The position numbers and the translations under genes are program-made. Under the pieces are notes generated by a model. That model was not told the origin of the DNA and made no database searches. It was given only the letters and a program-made list of their open reading frames with translations. Of a stretch of 64,000 nucleotides of DNA, positions 52,922 through 61,956 are shown piece by piece (positions within the stretch are counted from its first letter, which is position 1; every line of letters starts with the position of its first letter). Source of the stretch: SAR86 cluster bacterium (GTDB lineage: Bacteria > Pseudomonadota > Gammaproteobacteria > Magnimaribacterales > D2472); the NCBI GenBank assembly GCA_023703655.1, contig CP097973.1:664170-728169 (forward strand). The letters are read 5' to 3'.

Positions 52922-54065
52922 ACTAAATATTAATAACCTAAAAATTGCAGCATGCGAGCAAACAGAATTAAATGATTTTGGTGAAGGTATTTTTCTTGAA
53001 GGACTGCAAAAAATGATTGAATCAATAAATCAAGAGGCAAATCTAATTGATGTTGGTAACGATGCCCAAGCTCAGAGGATAATTGGTCTCTTAATAAATA
53101 GATTGAGATTTGAAGATGATTTAAAAAAATATTCTGAAATATTAGATCATAAAATTATCTCCCCGATTGTTATCGTTGGTCTTCCTAGAACAGGTAGCAC
53201 AATGACTCATAGAATGTTAGCAGCTGATGAAAATCACACTGCAATGCTTTGGTGGGAAGGTAGATATCCATCAATGTTACCGAATGAAAAAAGAGGACAT
53301 CCGATTGATAGAATGAATTTGGGCAAAGCAGAGGTTGAAGCTGTTGTCGCTGCTTCACCGGATGCGCTAAAAATTCATCCCTGGGATTACAAGGGTGCGG
53401 ATGAGGAAATTCTATTGCTTGAACACAATTTTATGAGTACTGTGCCTGAATCATTTATGAGACTACCTACCTATTCTGAATGGATTGAAGAACAAAACCA
53501 TAAAGTTGCCTATCAAGATCTTAAAAAATGGATTCAATATTTACAATGGCAAAATCCAGGAAGAGAAGAAAAAAGATGGGTATTAAAATCACCTCATCAT
53601 TTGGGTTTCATTGATAAACTAATTGAAGTATTTCCTGATGCTCAAATCATACAAACACATCGAGATCCCATAAAAACCGTTCCATCATTTTGTTCAATGT
53701 GTGCAAATCTTTTTGAGCCTCTTGCAATTGATTTTGATAAAAAATTTATTGGTGCACATTGGGGTAATAAGCTTTCTAGGGCACTAAATCATTGCATGGA
53801 AGTTAGTAAAATACATAAAGATAACTTTCTTGATTTAAAATTTGAAAATATGATTAAAGATCCTATCGATGAGATGAAGAAAATCTATGAATTTATTGGA
53901 GAGCCGTTTGGCGAAAGAACAGAACTAGCAATTCAGGCATGGCAGGAAGAAAACAAACACGAAATGGGAGCACATAAATATGAGCTTGCAGACTATGATT
54001 TAACAAAAGAATTTATAACTGAGAATTTTAAAGATTATAAAGCGAGGTATATTAATGTTACTTAA
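52914..54065 (+). CDS. Sulfotransferase family protein
   Basis: 383 aa with the PAPS-binding PSB loop VIVGLPRTGSTMTHRML and the 3'-phosphate site region IQTHRDPIKTVPSFCSM. These identify a PAPS-dependent sulfotransferase of the broad Sulfotransfer_3 type, which acts on lipid or small hydroxyl compounds. Typical in mycobacteria and marine bacteria with sterol-like metabolism. Overlaps both neighbours, so translation is coupled. Confidence 0.85.
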   Translation: MTKLNINNLKIAACEQTELNDFGEGIFLEGLQKMIESINQEANLIDVGNDAQAQRIIGLLINRLRFEDDLKKYSEILDHKIISPIVIVGLPRTGSTMTHRMLAADENHTAMLWWEGRYPSMLPNEKRGHPIDRMNLGKAEVEAVVAASPDALKIHPWDYKGADEEILLLEHNFMSTVPESFMRLPTYSEWIEEQNHKVAYQDLKKWIQYLQWQNPGREEKRWVLKSPHHLGFIDKLIEVFPDAQIIQTHRDPIKTVPSFCSMCANLFEPLAIDFDKKFIGAHWGNKLSRALNHCMEVSKIHKDNFLDLKFENMIKDPIDEMKKIYEFIGEPFGERTELAIQAWQEENKHEMGAHKYELADYDLTKEFITENFKDYKARYINVT

Positions 54066-54834
54066 AGATAAAGTTGTAATAATTTCAGGTATTGGTCCCG
54101 GTCTTGGACAAGAACTTGCCTATGGTGCATCTGAAAATGGGGCAAAATGTGTATTAGCAGCAAGAACACAAGAAAAATTAGATCAAGTAAAAGAAGAAAT
54201 CGAAAAAAGTGGTAATGAAGCAATTTGTGTTCCAACAGATATTACTGATCCGGATGACTGTAAGAAGTTACTTAATATGACATTAGATAAATTTGGAAAA
54301 GTAGATTGTTTATTTAACAGTGCTTATAGGCCTGGTGACTTCAAGGAATTTAAAGATAGTGATTTAGATGATTGGATGGTAACCATGAAAACAAATTTTT
54401 TCGGTACCATGACACTAACAAAAATGGTTGCAGATCAAATGAAAAACGATTCAGGTGGCTCAATCGTGATGGTTAATAGTTTAATAACTAAAAAACCATT
54501 ACCAACACAAGGTGGATATGCTGCTTCAAAAGGTGCATTAACTGCAGCTACTAAAATACTTGCTAAGGAGTTAGGACCATTTGGAATTAGACTTAATTCA
54601 GTTTATATGGGATGGATGTGGGGACCACCGGTTGAAGGTTATGTAAACAGTACTGCTGAAATGATGAATATAAAACCAGAGGATCTTGTTAAAGAAATTA
54701 CTAAGGATATACCTTTAGGTATTATTCCAGATGATCGTGATTGTGCCAATGCAGTATTATTTTTGGCGTCAGATCTAGCAAAGGTTATAACTGGTGCTAA
54801 TTTAGATGTTAATGGTGGAGAGTTTATGTCATGA
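54055..54834 (+). CDS. Short-chain dehydrogenase/reductase, 259 aa
   Basis: SDR with SGIGPGLGQELA (cofactor loop), AARTQEK after strand two (NADP-type Arg), FNSAYRP where NNAG is usual, VMVNSLITKKPL for the catalytic Ser, and GGYAASKGA for Tyr/Lys. Ends VITGANLDVNGG. The divergent fourth-strand motif and the co-transcribed amidohydrolase and Rieske oxygenase suggest a specialised alcohol/ketone conversion. Overlaps the sulfotransferase gene by 11 bases. Confidence 0.8.
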   Translation: MLLKDKVVIISGIGPGLGQELAYGASENGAKCVLAARTQEKLDQVKEEIEKSGNEAICVPTDITDPDDCKKLLNMTLDKFGKVDCLFNSAYRPGDFKEFKDSDLDDWMVTMKTNFFGTMTLTKMVADQMKNDSGGSIVMVNSLITKKPLPTQGGYAASKGALTAATKILAKELGPFGIRLNSVYMGWMWGPPVEGYVNSTAEMMNIKPEDLVKEITKDIPLGIIPDDRDCANAVLFLASDLAKVITGANLDVNGGEFMS

Positions 54835-54846
54835 TTAAAATCCATT

Positions 54847-55713
54847 ATGTCATTTAATAAAGATATTTTTACAGTTGATTTAATGCTAGGAATTCCTGAG
54901 GACGAGGATAGATCTGATTGGTATACCTTCATGGAACCCCTATTACGTGATGAAGAATCAAAGTCAATGTTCAAGATGCCTGCTCAATATATGTTTAAAG
55001 ATATCCCTGAAACAGGTTCGCATGATGATTTCATAAAATACACCTTAGATCAGATGGATAAACATCATATTGATATGGCTATGGTCGGTTTTGATGAAAG
55101 CTCAGAGACTAAAAAGAGAGCACTGGAGAAACATCAAGATAGGTTTTTCTTTGACACACCAGTTACACCAAATAATAAAGATGAGGCTGCGAGAATTAGG
55201 ATGTATTTTGAGAATTATGGCATAAAAGCAGTGAGTGCCTTTCCGTCTGGCGTTTATCCTCAAGTTGCTATTAATGATCCAGCATGGCATCCAATTTATG
55301 AAACTTGTGTGGATTTAGATATTCCTTTTTTTTGCTGTGTTGGAGTTCCTGGTCCAAGAATTCCATTGGCTCCACAAAAAGTCGAGTTAATTGATGAGGT
55401 ATGCTGGTATTTTCCAGAGCTAAAATTTGTAATGCGTCATGGTGCAGAGCCTTGGACTGAATTAGCAGTCAAACTGATGTTGAAGTATCCAAATTTATAT
55501 TATTCAACAAGCGCATTTACTCCAAAGCACTATCCAAAAAATATTATAAATTATGCAAATACTCGTGGTAGAGAAAAAATATTATATGCAGGCTATTTCC
55601 CAATGGGTTTATCTCTTGATAAAATATTTAGTGAATTAAAAGATGTTCCATTTAAGCCTGATGTATTCGAGTCATTTTTAGGTGGGAACGCTAAAAAATT
55701 ATTTAACTTATAA
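54847..55713 (+). CDS. Amidohydrolase-fold (ACMSD-like) protein, first metal motif missing
   Basis: 288 aa resembling amidohydrolase_2/ACMSD-type proteins: AVSAFPSGVYPQVAINDPAWHPIYE, LDIPFFCCVG, and FVMRHGAEPW with a conserved His, plus a C-terminal ILYAGYFPMG in place of the usual GSD-type aspartate block. The N-terminal HxH that normally anchors the metal is absent (TVDLMLGIPED). It may be metal-poor or use a different activity, e.g. decarboxylase or hydrolase of a ring-cleavage product. Precedes the Rieske gene by 2 bases. Confidence 0.7.
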   Translation: MSFNKDIFTVDLMLGIPEDEDRSDWYTFMEPLLRDEESKSMFKMPAQYMFKDIPETGSHDDFIKYTLDQMDKHHIDMAMVGFDESSETKKRALEKHQDRFFFDTPVTPNNKDEAARIRMYFENYGIKAVSAFPSGVYPQVAINDPAWHPIYETCVDLDIPFFCCVGVPGPRIPLAPQKVELIDEVCWYFPELKFVMRHGAEPWTELAVKLMLKYPNLYYSTSAFTPKHYPKNIINYANTRGREKILYAGYFPMGLSLDKIFSELKDVPFKPDVFESFLGGNAKKLFNL

Positions 55714-55715
55714 AC

Positions 55716-56678
55716 ATGGAAGAAAATAAACGTTATCCAATGCCAATACCTTTTGGGTGGTATTGCGTAGGTCAATCAAAAGATTTAGAACCAGGAGATG
55801 TAAAACCCGTAAGGTATTTTGGTCAAGATCAAGTGCTTTTTCGCACCTCAACAGGTGAGGTTGCAATGTTAGATGCATATTGTCCACATTTGGGTGCTCA
55901 CTTAGGGCATGGAGGAATTATCACAAACGATTGCATTGAATGTCCATTCCATGCATGGCGTTGGAAGCCTGATGGGACCATTGGAGAAATTCCATATGCT
56001 AATAAAATCCCACCACGTGCGAAAGAAACTCAAATCTTTAAGTACCCTACTGTAGAAGAAAATAAATTAATTTATGCTTGGTATCACCCTAAAGGTGAAG
56101 CACCAACTTTTGATGTTCAAGTACACTCTGAATTGAAAGATCCTGAGTGGGCTGATGAATGGGACGTTTATGAATATAACGTGGGATGCCACATCCAAGA
56201 TATGGCTGAAAATGCTGTAGATGCAGCACACTTTGTCTATGTGCATGGAGTAGTCAGTTATCCAGATTTTGAAGTCTCGTATGATGGTCATAAAAGAATA
56301 TCAATCCAAAAAGCTGACATGGAAACACCTAGAGGGACAGTTCCTGGTTCTATAACATCTAAATCAAGTGGGCCAGGTGATGGTTTTACAAAATTTGAAG
56401 GTATCTGTGACACATTGCTTTTGGGTCTCACTACTCCAATCGAAAGAGAAGAAGTCATTATAAGATTCTTCTTCTTAAAGAAAAAAGTGAATGGTGAAGT
56501 TCCTGAAGGAGGTGTAGCTGCTGCAATAATCAAAGATATCAATAAGCAAGTAAAAGAAGACATACCTATATGGGAAAATAAAAAGTTTGCTAATCAACCA
56601 GTTTTATGTGACAGAGATGGGCCAATAGCAAAATTCAGAAGACACTACGCAACGTTCTATGCTAATGAGGATGCATAG
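55716..56678 (+). CDS. Rieske [2Fe-2S] oxygenase, KshA-like
   Basis: 320-aa oxygenase with a Rieske centre in CPHLGAH ... CPFHAWRW (~50-75) and a mononuclear iron site in AENAVDAAHFVYVHG (~168-182; two His and Asp). The ENxVDxAHFxYVHG form is that of 3-ketosteroid 9-alpha-hydroxylase (KshA) and the related cholesterol 7-desaturase group. Needs an electron donor; the FNR-type reductase and rubredoxin encoded in this window are candidates. A steroid-like ring substrate is inferred. Confidence 0.82.
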   Translation: MEENKRYPMPIPFGWYCVGQSKDLEPGDVKPVRYFGQDQVLFRTSTGEVAMLDAYCPHLGAHLGHGGIITNDCIECPFHAWRWKPDGTIGEIPYANKIPPRAKETQIFKYPTVEENKLIYAWYHPKGEAPTFDVQVHSELKDPEWADEWDVYEYNVGCHIQDMAENAVDAAHFVYVHGVVSYPDFEVSYDGHKRISIQKADMETPRGTVPGSITSKSSGPGDGFTKFEGICDTLLLGLTTPIEREEVIIRFFFLKKKVNGEVPEGGVAAAIIKDINKQVKEDIPIWENKKFANQPVLCDRDGPIAKFRRHYATFYANEDA

Positions 56679-56683
56679 CTAAC

Positions 56684-56854
56684 CTATTCTTCTATAAGCT
56701 CAAAATCAAACTTACTGACGCCACATTCCGGACATACCCAATCATCTGGGATATCTTCCCATCTTGTACCTGGAGCAAGCCCATCTTCTGGATCCCCTAA
56801 CTCTTCATCATAGATATAACCGCAAATTACACATTCATACTTTCTATATTTCAT
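56684..56854 (-). CDS. Rubredoxin
   Basis: 56-60-aa iron protein with the two iron-ligand pairs CVICGYIYD and [16 protein letters not shown], and the aromatic core [22 protein letters not shown]. Carries single electrons to alkane or steroid oxygenases and similar enzymes. The start may be the ATG at 56854 or a GTG four codons upstream (56866), which lies next to a GAGAGG. It overlaps the MFS gene slightly, so the two are co-transcribed. Confidence 0.92.
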   Translation of the reverse strand: MKYRKYECVICGYIYDEELGDPEDGLAPGTRWEDIPDDWVCPECGVSKFDFELIEE

Positions 56855-58178
56855 TAGTCTGCTCACTTACCTCTCTTTTAATGGGATGACTCCATATTAA
56901 TACTGCTGAAATTAAATAACAAAACATAGGAACAAATACATAAATGTTCCAGAGAATGTTTTTACTTGAATCTGAATTTTGAGGCCCAAGCTCAACTTTA
57001 AAACCAAAAAATTCCTCAAGCAAAATATATGGGACAGCTGCTGCTAAAGCAAAACCTAATTTTGTAATTGTTGTTACATATGCATAAATACTTCCACTAA
57101 TATCCTCTCCTTTTTTGATCTTATGATTTTCTGCTAGATCTCCAATCATTGAATTAATAAGTGGTACTGGTCCCGAAAAAGAAAATCCATATACAATAAC
57201 AAACACAAATAAATAAAATATTTGATAATTTAAAGATAATTGAAGATAACTCTCATAGCCCAAATAAGAAATCATTAATATTGTAGATGCGTAAATACAA
57301 CATGCTGCTAAAGATTGGTGTTTTGAATACTTTAAACTTAAAGTACGCCAAAACCATAAACCTATTACACTTACTAAAAAATAGGCCAGCATAGCTCTTG
57401 AAGCGTATGTATCCAACTCAAAAATTGAGTCCACCACAATAATAAATAGTGCACCAGTTAATGATTGTCCGAAAGCAATTAATGTGCTGACAATTGTTAC
57501 TCTATTTAGGTCTAGATAAGTTATAAAACCTTTGAAAACATTCAAGCTAGATTTAAATGATCGAACACTCTCAACAGTTGAATGATCAGGCAAATTTTTA
57601 ACTGCAATTATTAAAATTACAGGTGAAAAAATACAAAGAAACCAGCCGATCCCATTTATTTTAGCGGTCATGCTTGGTGTATATATCTCTATAATGGCGG
57701 GGATCGTTATTACTATAAACATTGATACTAATGACATTAACTCTCTAAGAGTTAAAAGATTTGTTCTATTGTCATAATTGGGCGCCAAAGTGACCGACCA
57801 TGAAAGTTGCGTAATTACCAATAATGTAAAACTTGTATACAAAAGAAATAAACCTAGAAATAAATAAAAATTATTTACAAATTCGCTTATTGGAAAAAAG
57901 ATTATATAAGCAGAAAAAATAACCAAAGGAACAGAAATAATTATCCAATGCTTGTGTTTATATTTTTTTGTCTGATATCTATCAACGAAAAAACCCATTA
58001 GCGGATCTGTAAAAATATCTAAAAACCTTCCACAAAAAAATATGACACCAACTGCAGTTAGACCTAATGCTAATTCGTTTGCATAATATGGCAAAATATA
58101 CACAAATACTGGCATCCCTGCTCCTGAAACAGGAATTACCATTAGTGAATATAGAAGGCTTAATTTCTTATTAATCAT
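56844..58178 (-). CDS. MFS / GPH-family sugar-cation-like symporter
   Basis: 444 aa, twelve membrane segments. The pattern [23 protein letters not shown], here cited by position ~50-75, is the GPH-family motif that follows the second helix. GPH proteins move sugars or glycosides with protons or sodium; marine relatives include uncharacterised transporters of organic acids and sterol-like compounds. The cargo is unknown. Followed on the same strand by the rubredoxin gene. Confidence 0.83.
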   Translation of the reverse strand: MINKKLSLLYSLMVIPVSGAGMPVFVYILPYYANELALGLTAVGVIFFCGRFLDIFTDPLMGFFVDRYQTKKYKHKHWIIISVPLVIFSAYIIFFPISEFVNNFYLFLGLFLLYTSFTLLVITQLSWSVTLAPNYDNRTNLLTLRELMSLVSMFIVITIPAIIEIYTPSMTAKINGIGWFLCIFSPVILIIAVKNLPDHSTVESVRSFKSSLNVFKGFITYLDLNRVTIVSTLIAFGQSLTGALFIIVVDSIFELDTYASRAMLAYFLVSVIGLWFWRTLSLKYSKHQSLAACCIYASTILMISYLGYESYLQLSLNYQIFYLFVFVIVYGFSFSGPVPLINSMIGDLAENHKIKKGEDISGSIYAYVTTITKLGFALAAAVPYILLEEFFGFKVELGPQNSDSSKNILWNIYVFVPMFCYLISAVLIWSHPIKREVSEQTNEI

Positions 58179-58206
58179 ATTAAATGTTCACTGATGTCAT
58201 AATTTG

Positions 58207-58212
58207 TATAAT
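58207..58212 (+). promoter_or_regulatory. -10 element of the tRNA-Arg promoter
   Basis: Consensus TATAAT ends 8 bases before the mature tRNA 5' end, so transcription would start at or within 1-2 bases of it. The -35 is weak (TTCACT, short spacer). Confidence 0.55.
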
Positions 58213-58220
58213 TATTGTAC

Positions 58221-58297
58221 GCGCCCGTAGCTCAGCTGGATAGAGTACCTGGCTACGAACCAGGCGGTCGGGAGTTCGAATCTCTCCGGGCGCGCCA
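58221..58297 (+). tRNA. tRNA-Arg(ACG)
   Basis: Full cloverleaf of 77 bases with encoded CCA. Acceptor stem GCGCCCG pairs with CGGGCGC; the anticodon stem CCTGG/CCAGG encloses loop CTACGAA, giving anticodon ACG, which TadA converts to inosine to read CGU, CGC and CGA. T-arm GGGAG-TTCGAAT-CTCTC is canonical. The next gene starts 6 bases after CCA. Confidence 0.97.
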
Positions 58298-58303
58298 GAA
58301 TCA

Positions 58304-59182
58304 ATGAAAACAAATAGTCAAAAATTTTTGTTAGTAAAACCAAAGGTGTTCTATCACAATGATGAGACATCGCATTCAAATGTTTTTCAAACTAATAATA
58401 AGCTTAATGATGTTTATACAAAGTCTTTAAGAGAATGGAACGCTTTGTGTAATAAGTTAATAAATTATGGAATAAATATAATAATTTTTGATGGTGTTGA
58501 ATCATCGCCTGATTCAATTTTTCCAAATTGGTTCACAACTTATGAGGATAAAACATATGATATTTTTTCAATGGAGGCTTTAAATAGGAGAACGGAAAAA
58601 ACTGATGAAGTCATTAATTTTCTTGATTCGAAATATAAATTAAAAATGAACTTAACATCATTTGAAGAAAAAAAAATGTACTTAGAGGGTACGAGTTCAA
58701 TGGTTCTTGATAGAAAAAATAAAATTGCATATTCGTGCCTTTCCTCAAGAACAAATCTTGAAATGTTAAATATTTGGTCCTCTGCAAGAGGATATAAGAT
58801 CAAATTTTTTCATGCTTATTATCAAAATAAGCCTGTATACCATACAAATGTTCTGATGTGGATTGGTGATCAAATTATTGGCCTCTCATCGTCTCTCATC
58901 GAAGAAAATGTTTTAAATGAATTAAAGTCATCATTCTCAGAAGATTCAGAACTTATATTATTTGATGAGCATCAAATAGCATGCTTTTGTGGAAATATGA
59001 TTCAACTGAATAAAGGTAAAGATAAATATTTATTACTCTCAAAAACTGCGCATGAATCTTTAAATAAAAATCAGGTAACTATCCTAAATAGATTTTATGA
59101 TGATCTTATAATTCAAGATATTTCTACCATTGAAATGATCGGAGGTGGTTCTGTAAGATGTATGATTCAAGAATTATTTTAA
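58304..59182 (+). CDS. Arginine-deiminase/amidinotransferase-fold hydrolase, CtlX-like
   Basis: 292-aa guanidine-modifying-fold protein. Visible family features: the EGTSSMVLD region with the acidic catalytic residue, the YHTNVLMWIGD histidine motif, and the nucleophile cysteine at the end in IGGGSVRCMIQELF. The best match in pattern is CtlX, a citrulline-utilising hydrolase, or another arginine/dimethylarginine deiminase-type enzyme. It starts 6 bases after tRNA-Arg, with no Shine-Dalgarno in that space, so it is probably transcribed with the tRNA and translated from a processed, almost leaderless message. Confidence 0.83.
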   Translation: MKTNSQKFLLVKPKVFYHNDETSHSNVFQTNNKLNDVYTKSLREWNALCNKLINYGINIIIFDGVESSPDSIFPNWFTTYEDKTYDIFSMEALNRRTEKTDEVINFLDSKYKLKMNLTSFEEKKMYLEGTSSMVLDRKNKIAYSCLSSRTNLEMLNIWSSARGYKIKFFHAYYQNKPVYHTNVLMWIGDQIIGLSSSLIEENVLNELKSSFSEDSELILFDEHQIACFCGNMIQLNKGKDKYLLLSKTAHESLNKNQVTILNRFYDDLIIQDISTIEMIGGGSVRCMIQELF

Positions 59183-59199
59183 AAAGGTTTTGATTTATC

Positions 59200-59205
59200 T
59201 ATAAT
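59200..59205 (+). promoter_or_regulatory. Possible promoter of the M16 peptidase gene
   Basis: TATAAT at 59200-59205 has a 17-base spacer to a weak -35 (TTTTAA, 59177-59182). It lies 22 bases before the ATG. Confidence 0.4.
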
Positions 59206-59227
59206 AGCTATCTTTTCTGGTAAAACT

Positions 59228-61954
59228 ATGACAAAAAAAATCATCTCATTTCATCTATTAGTTCTTTTGACCATGTTTGCTTCTGCGCAAAATCAATTGC
59301 TTGAAACGATCCCTGAAATAAATTACGAAAAGTTTCAATTAGATAATGGTCTTACTGTTGTTGTGCATCAGGATAAAAAGGTTCCGATGGTTGCAGTAAA
59401 TGTTTGGTACCATGTTGGGTCTAAAAATGAGAAAGTAGGCAAAACAGGTTTCGCTCATCTATTTGAACATTTAATGTTTAATGGAACTGAGAATTATAAT
59501 TCTGAGTATTTTGAACCGTTTGAACAAGTTGGTGCAACTGATCAAAATGGAACAACAAATTCCGATAGAACTAATTATTTCCAAAATGTCCCAACAAATG
59601 CCCTTGATTTAGCATTGTGGATGGAATCTGACAGAATGGGTCACATATTAGATGTCATTGATCAAGAAAAACTCGATGAGCAACGTGGAGTTGTGCAAAA
59701 TGAAAAAAGGCAAGGTGAAAATAGACCTTACGGAAAAGCATTTTTAAAAATTTCTAACGGCGCATATCCAAAGGGGCATCCATATTCTTGGTCTACGATA
59801 GGTTCTATGGAAGATCTTGATGCAGCCACGCTTGATGACGTTAAAGAGTGGTTTAAAACCTATTATGGCCCAAATAATGCTGTTGTTGTTCTTGCTGGAG
59901 ATATTGATCTTAAAACAGCTAAAGAAAAAATGAATTTGTACTTTGGTGATATACCTGCTGGGCCTCCCCTTTCCAAGCCAATGAAATGGATTGGAAAAAG
60001 AACAGAGGAAAAACGTGAAGTCTTATATGATAATGTTCCTCAAACAGCTATTTATAAGGTTTGGAATACACCTGGGTATGATTCTGATGATGAGGTTTTA
60101 CTTAGCTTAGCTGCCAATGTGTTTAGTGATCAAAAGAATTCGCCTTTATACAGAGAGCTTGTGTATGAAAAACAAATATCTACAGGGGTGTCTGCATCTT
60201 ACATTGGAAGAGAAATCTCTGGATTATTTTATATTGTTGCTGAAGTAGCGCCCAATTCTGATCCAAAGGAAGTTGAGGAAGCTCTTGATGCGGCTTTAGC
60301 TAACTATATTGAAGAGGGTCCTAATCAAGATTTGCTTGAGGCAGAGAAAACTAAGACATATGCTTCATTTATCAGAGGCTTACAACGCATTGGCGGTTTT
60401 GGTGGAAAATCAGATATTTTGGCATCATGTGAGGTTTACTATAAAAATCCTGGTTGCTACAAGGATTATTTAGAAAATCTTTTATCAGTCAATAAAGATG
60501 ACATAAAAACTAGTCTCTCAAAATGGATTGATGATACTCCATATGTTTTAACAATTTCTCCTGAGAAAAAATACTCCGTAAGTGAAACTGATCTAAAAAG
60601 AGATGATGGAATACCTTACCCAACTGAAAAAGTATCGTATCAGTTCCCAGAAATAAAAACATCAACACTTAAAAATGGCTCAAAAATTGTTTTATCTTCA
60701 AGATCTAACCTACCAATCGTACAAATACAAATACTTTTTAATAGAGGTTATGCTGAAGAAAATAATAGGACTTTGGGTCATACAAATTTTATGATGGATA
60801 TGCTCAATGAAGGTACAAAAAATTATAATGCTCTTGAATTTGATTCAGAAGTTAACAAAATTGGATCGAGCATAGGCTATGGATCAAGCCTTGATTCATC
60901 TGTTATAAATATCTCTTCTCTTAAGCCAAATCTAGATAGAACACTAGATTTAGTTAAAGAGACTATGTTGTATCCAACTTTTGATAAAAATGAAATTGAG
61001 AGAATAAAAAAACTATCTTTAGCATCGATCGAACAAGAATTAAATCAACCTCGCGCTCTTGCATATCGAAAAATTGGAGAACTTTTATATGGAGCTAAGC
61101 ATCCTTACGGAAAGCCTTTGACTGGGTCGGGCACTTTGGAGAGCATACGAAGCATAAAGAAAAATAATCTTGAAGAGAAATTCAAATCAGTGATCAATTC
61201 AAATCATTCTACATTCATTGTAGTGGGTGATATCACAATGCAAGAGGCAAAAAATCTTTTAAATAAGAAATTTGGTGACTGGAAAAGTAAAAAACCAAAC
61301 AAGTCAAAAACTTTATTTACAGCTAATTTACCAAAAAGCAGAACCATATATCTTGTTGATAAGCCAAATGCCATTCAATCATTTATTGTATCTGGTCAAC
61401 TCATTCCACCAAGTGCTACGAGTGATGAAATTGAAATTGCTTATATGAACTATGCGATTGGAGGATCTTTTACATCACGACTAAATATGAATCTTAGGGA
61501 AGATAAAGGATGGTCATATGGTGTAAGAAATAGACTATCAGATAATCTTGGACAGAGACTATTTTTAGTCAATGCGCCGGTGCAAACTGATAAAACAGCT
61601 GACTCCATTAAAGAGATAATTAATGAGTATGAAAACTATCTGGGTAAAAATCCAATAACCACTGAAGAACTCACAAAAGCTAAAAACTCACGTATTTTAA
61701 GGTTGCCAGGACAATATGAAACAATTGGTGCCTTGTTAGGCGGCATATCTAATATTGTGAAATATGAAAGAGATTATGATTATCTCAATAAATTAAGTGA
61801 ATCGCTTGATAAACCTACTTTGGAAGATATTAGAGATACTGCAAAAAAATATATAAGACCGGATCAATGGACATGGCTTATAGTTGGGGATGTAAAGGAA
61901 ATTCAGGAAAAAATTGAAGCCTTAGACATTGGCGAAGTTATACTTTTAGATTAA
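59228..61954 (+). CDS. Exported M16-family (pitrilysin/insulinase-like) zinc protease
   Basis: 908 aa with a signal peptide (SFHLLVLLTMFASAQ). Two M16 repeats: the first has the inverted zinc motif HLFEHLMFNG and a downstream acidic ligand region; the second (~480-900) keeps the fold but lacks HxxEH, as usual for the inactive partner half. Likely a periplasmic peptide-degrading enzyme. Together with the M14, M20 and oligopeptidase B genes it points to peptide use as carbon and nitrogen source. Confidence 0.9.
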   Translation: MTKKIISFHLLVLLTMFASAQNQLLETIPEINYEKFQLDNGLTVVVHQDKKVPMVAVNVWYHVGSKNEKVGKTGFAHLFEHLMFNGTENYNSEYFEPFEQVGATDQNGTTNSDRTNYFQNVPTNALDLALWMESDRMGHILDVIDQEKLDEQRGVVQNEKRQGENRPYGKAFLKISNGAYPKGHPYSWSTIGSMEDLDAATLDDVKEWFKTYYGPNNAVVVLAGDIDLKTAKEKMNLYFGDIPAGPPLSKPMKWIGKRTEEKREVLYDNVPQTAIYKVWNTPGYDSDDEVLLSLAANVFSDQKNSPLYRELVYEKQISTGVSASYIGREISGLFYIVAEVAPNSDPKEVEEALDAALANYIEEGPNQDLLEAEKTKTYASFIRGLQRIGGFGGKSDILASCEVYYKNPGCYKDYLENLLSVNKDDIKTSLSKWIDDTPYVLTISPEKKYSVSETDLKRDDGIPYPTEKVSYQFPEIKTSTLKNGSKIVLSSRSNLPIVQIQILFNRGYAEENNRTLGHTNFMMDMLNEGTKNYNALEFDSEVNKIGSSIGYGSSLDSSVINISSLKPNLDRTLDLVKETMLYPTFDKNEIERIKKLSLASIEQELNQPRALAYRKIGELLYGAKHPYGKPLTGSGTLESIRSIKKNNLEEKFKSVINSNHSTFIVVGDITMQEAKNLLNKKFGDWKSKKPNKSKTLFTANLPKSRTIYLVDKPNAIQSFIVSGQLIPPSATSDEIEIAYMNYAIGGSFTSRLNMNLREDKGWSYGVRNRLSDNLGQRLFLVNAPVQTDKTADSIKEIINEYENYLGKNPITTEELTKAKNSRILRLPGQYETIGALLGGISNIVKYERDYDYLNKLSESLDKPTLEDIRDTAKKYIRPDQWTWLIVGDVKEIQEKIEALDIGEVILLD

Positions 61955-61956
61955 AA

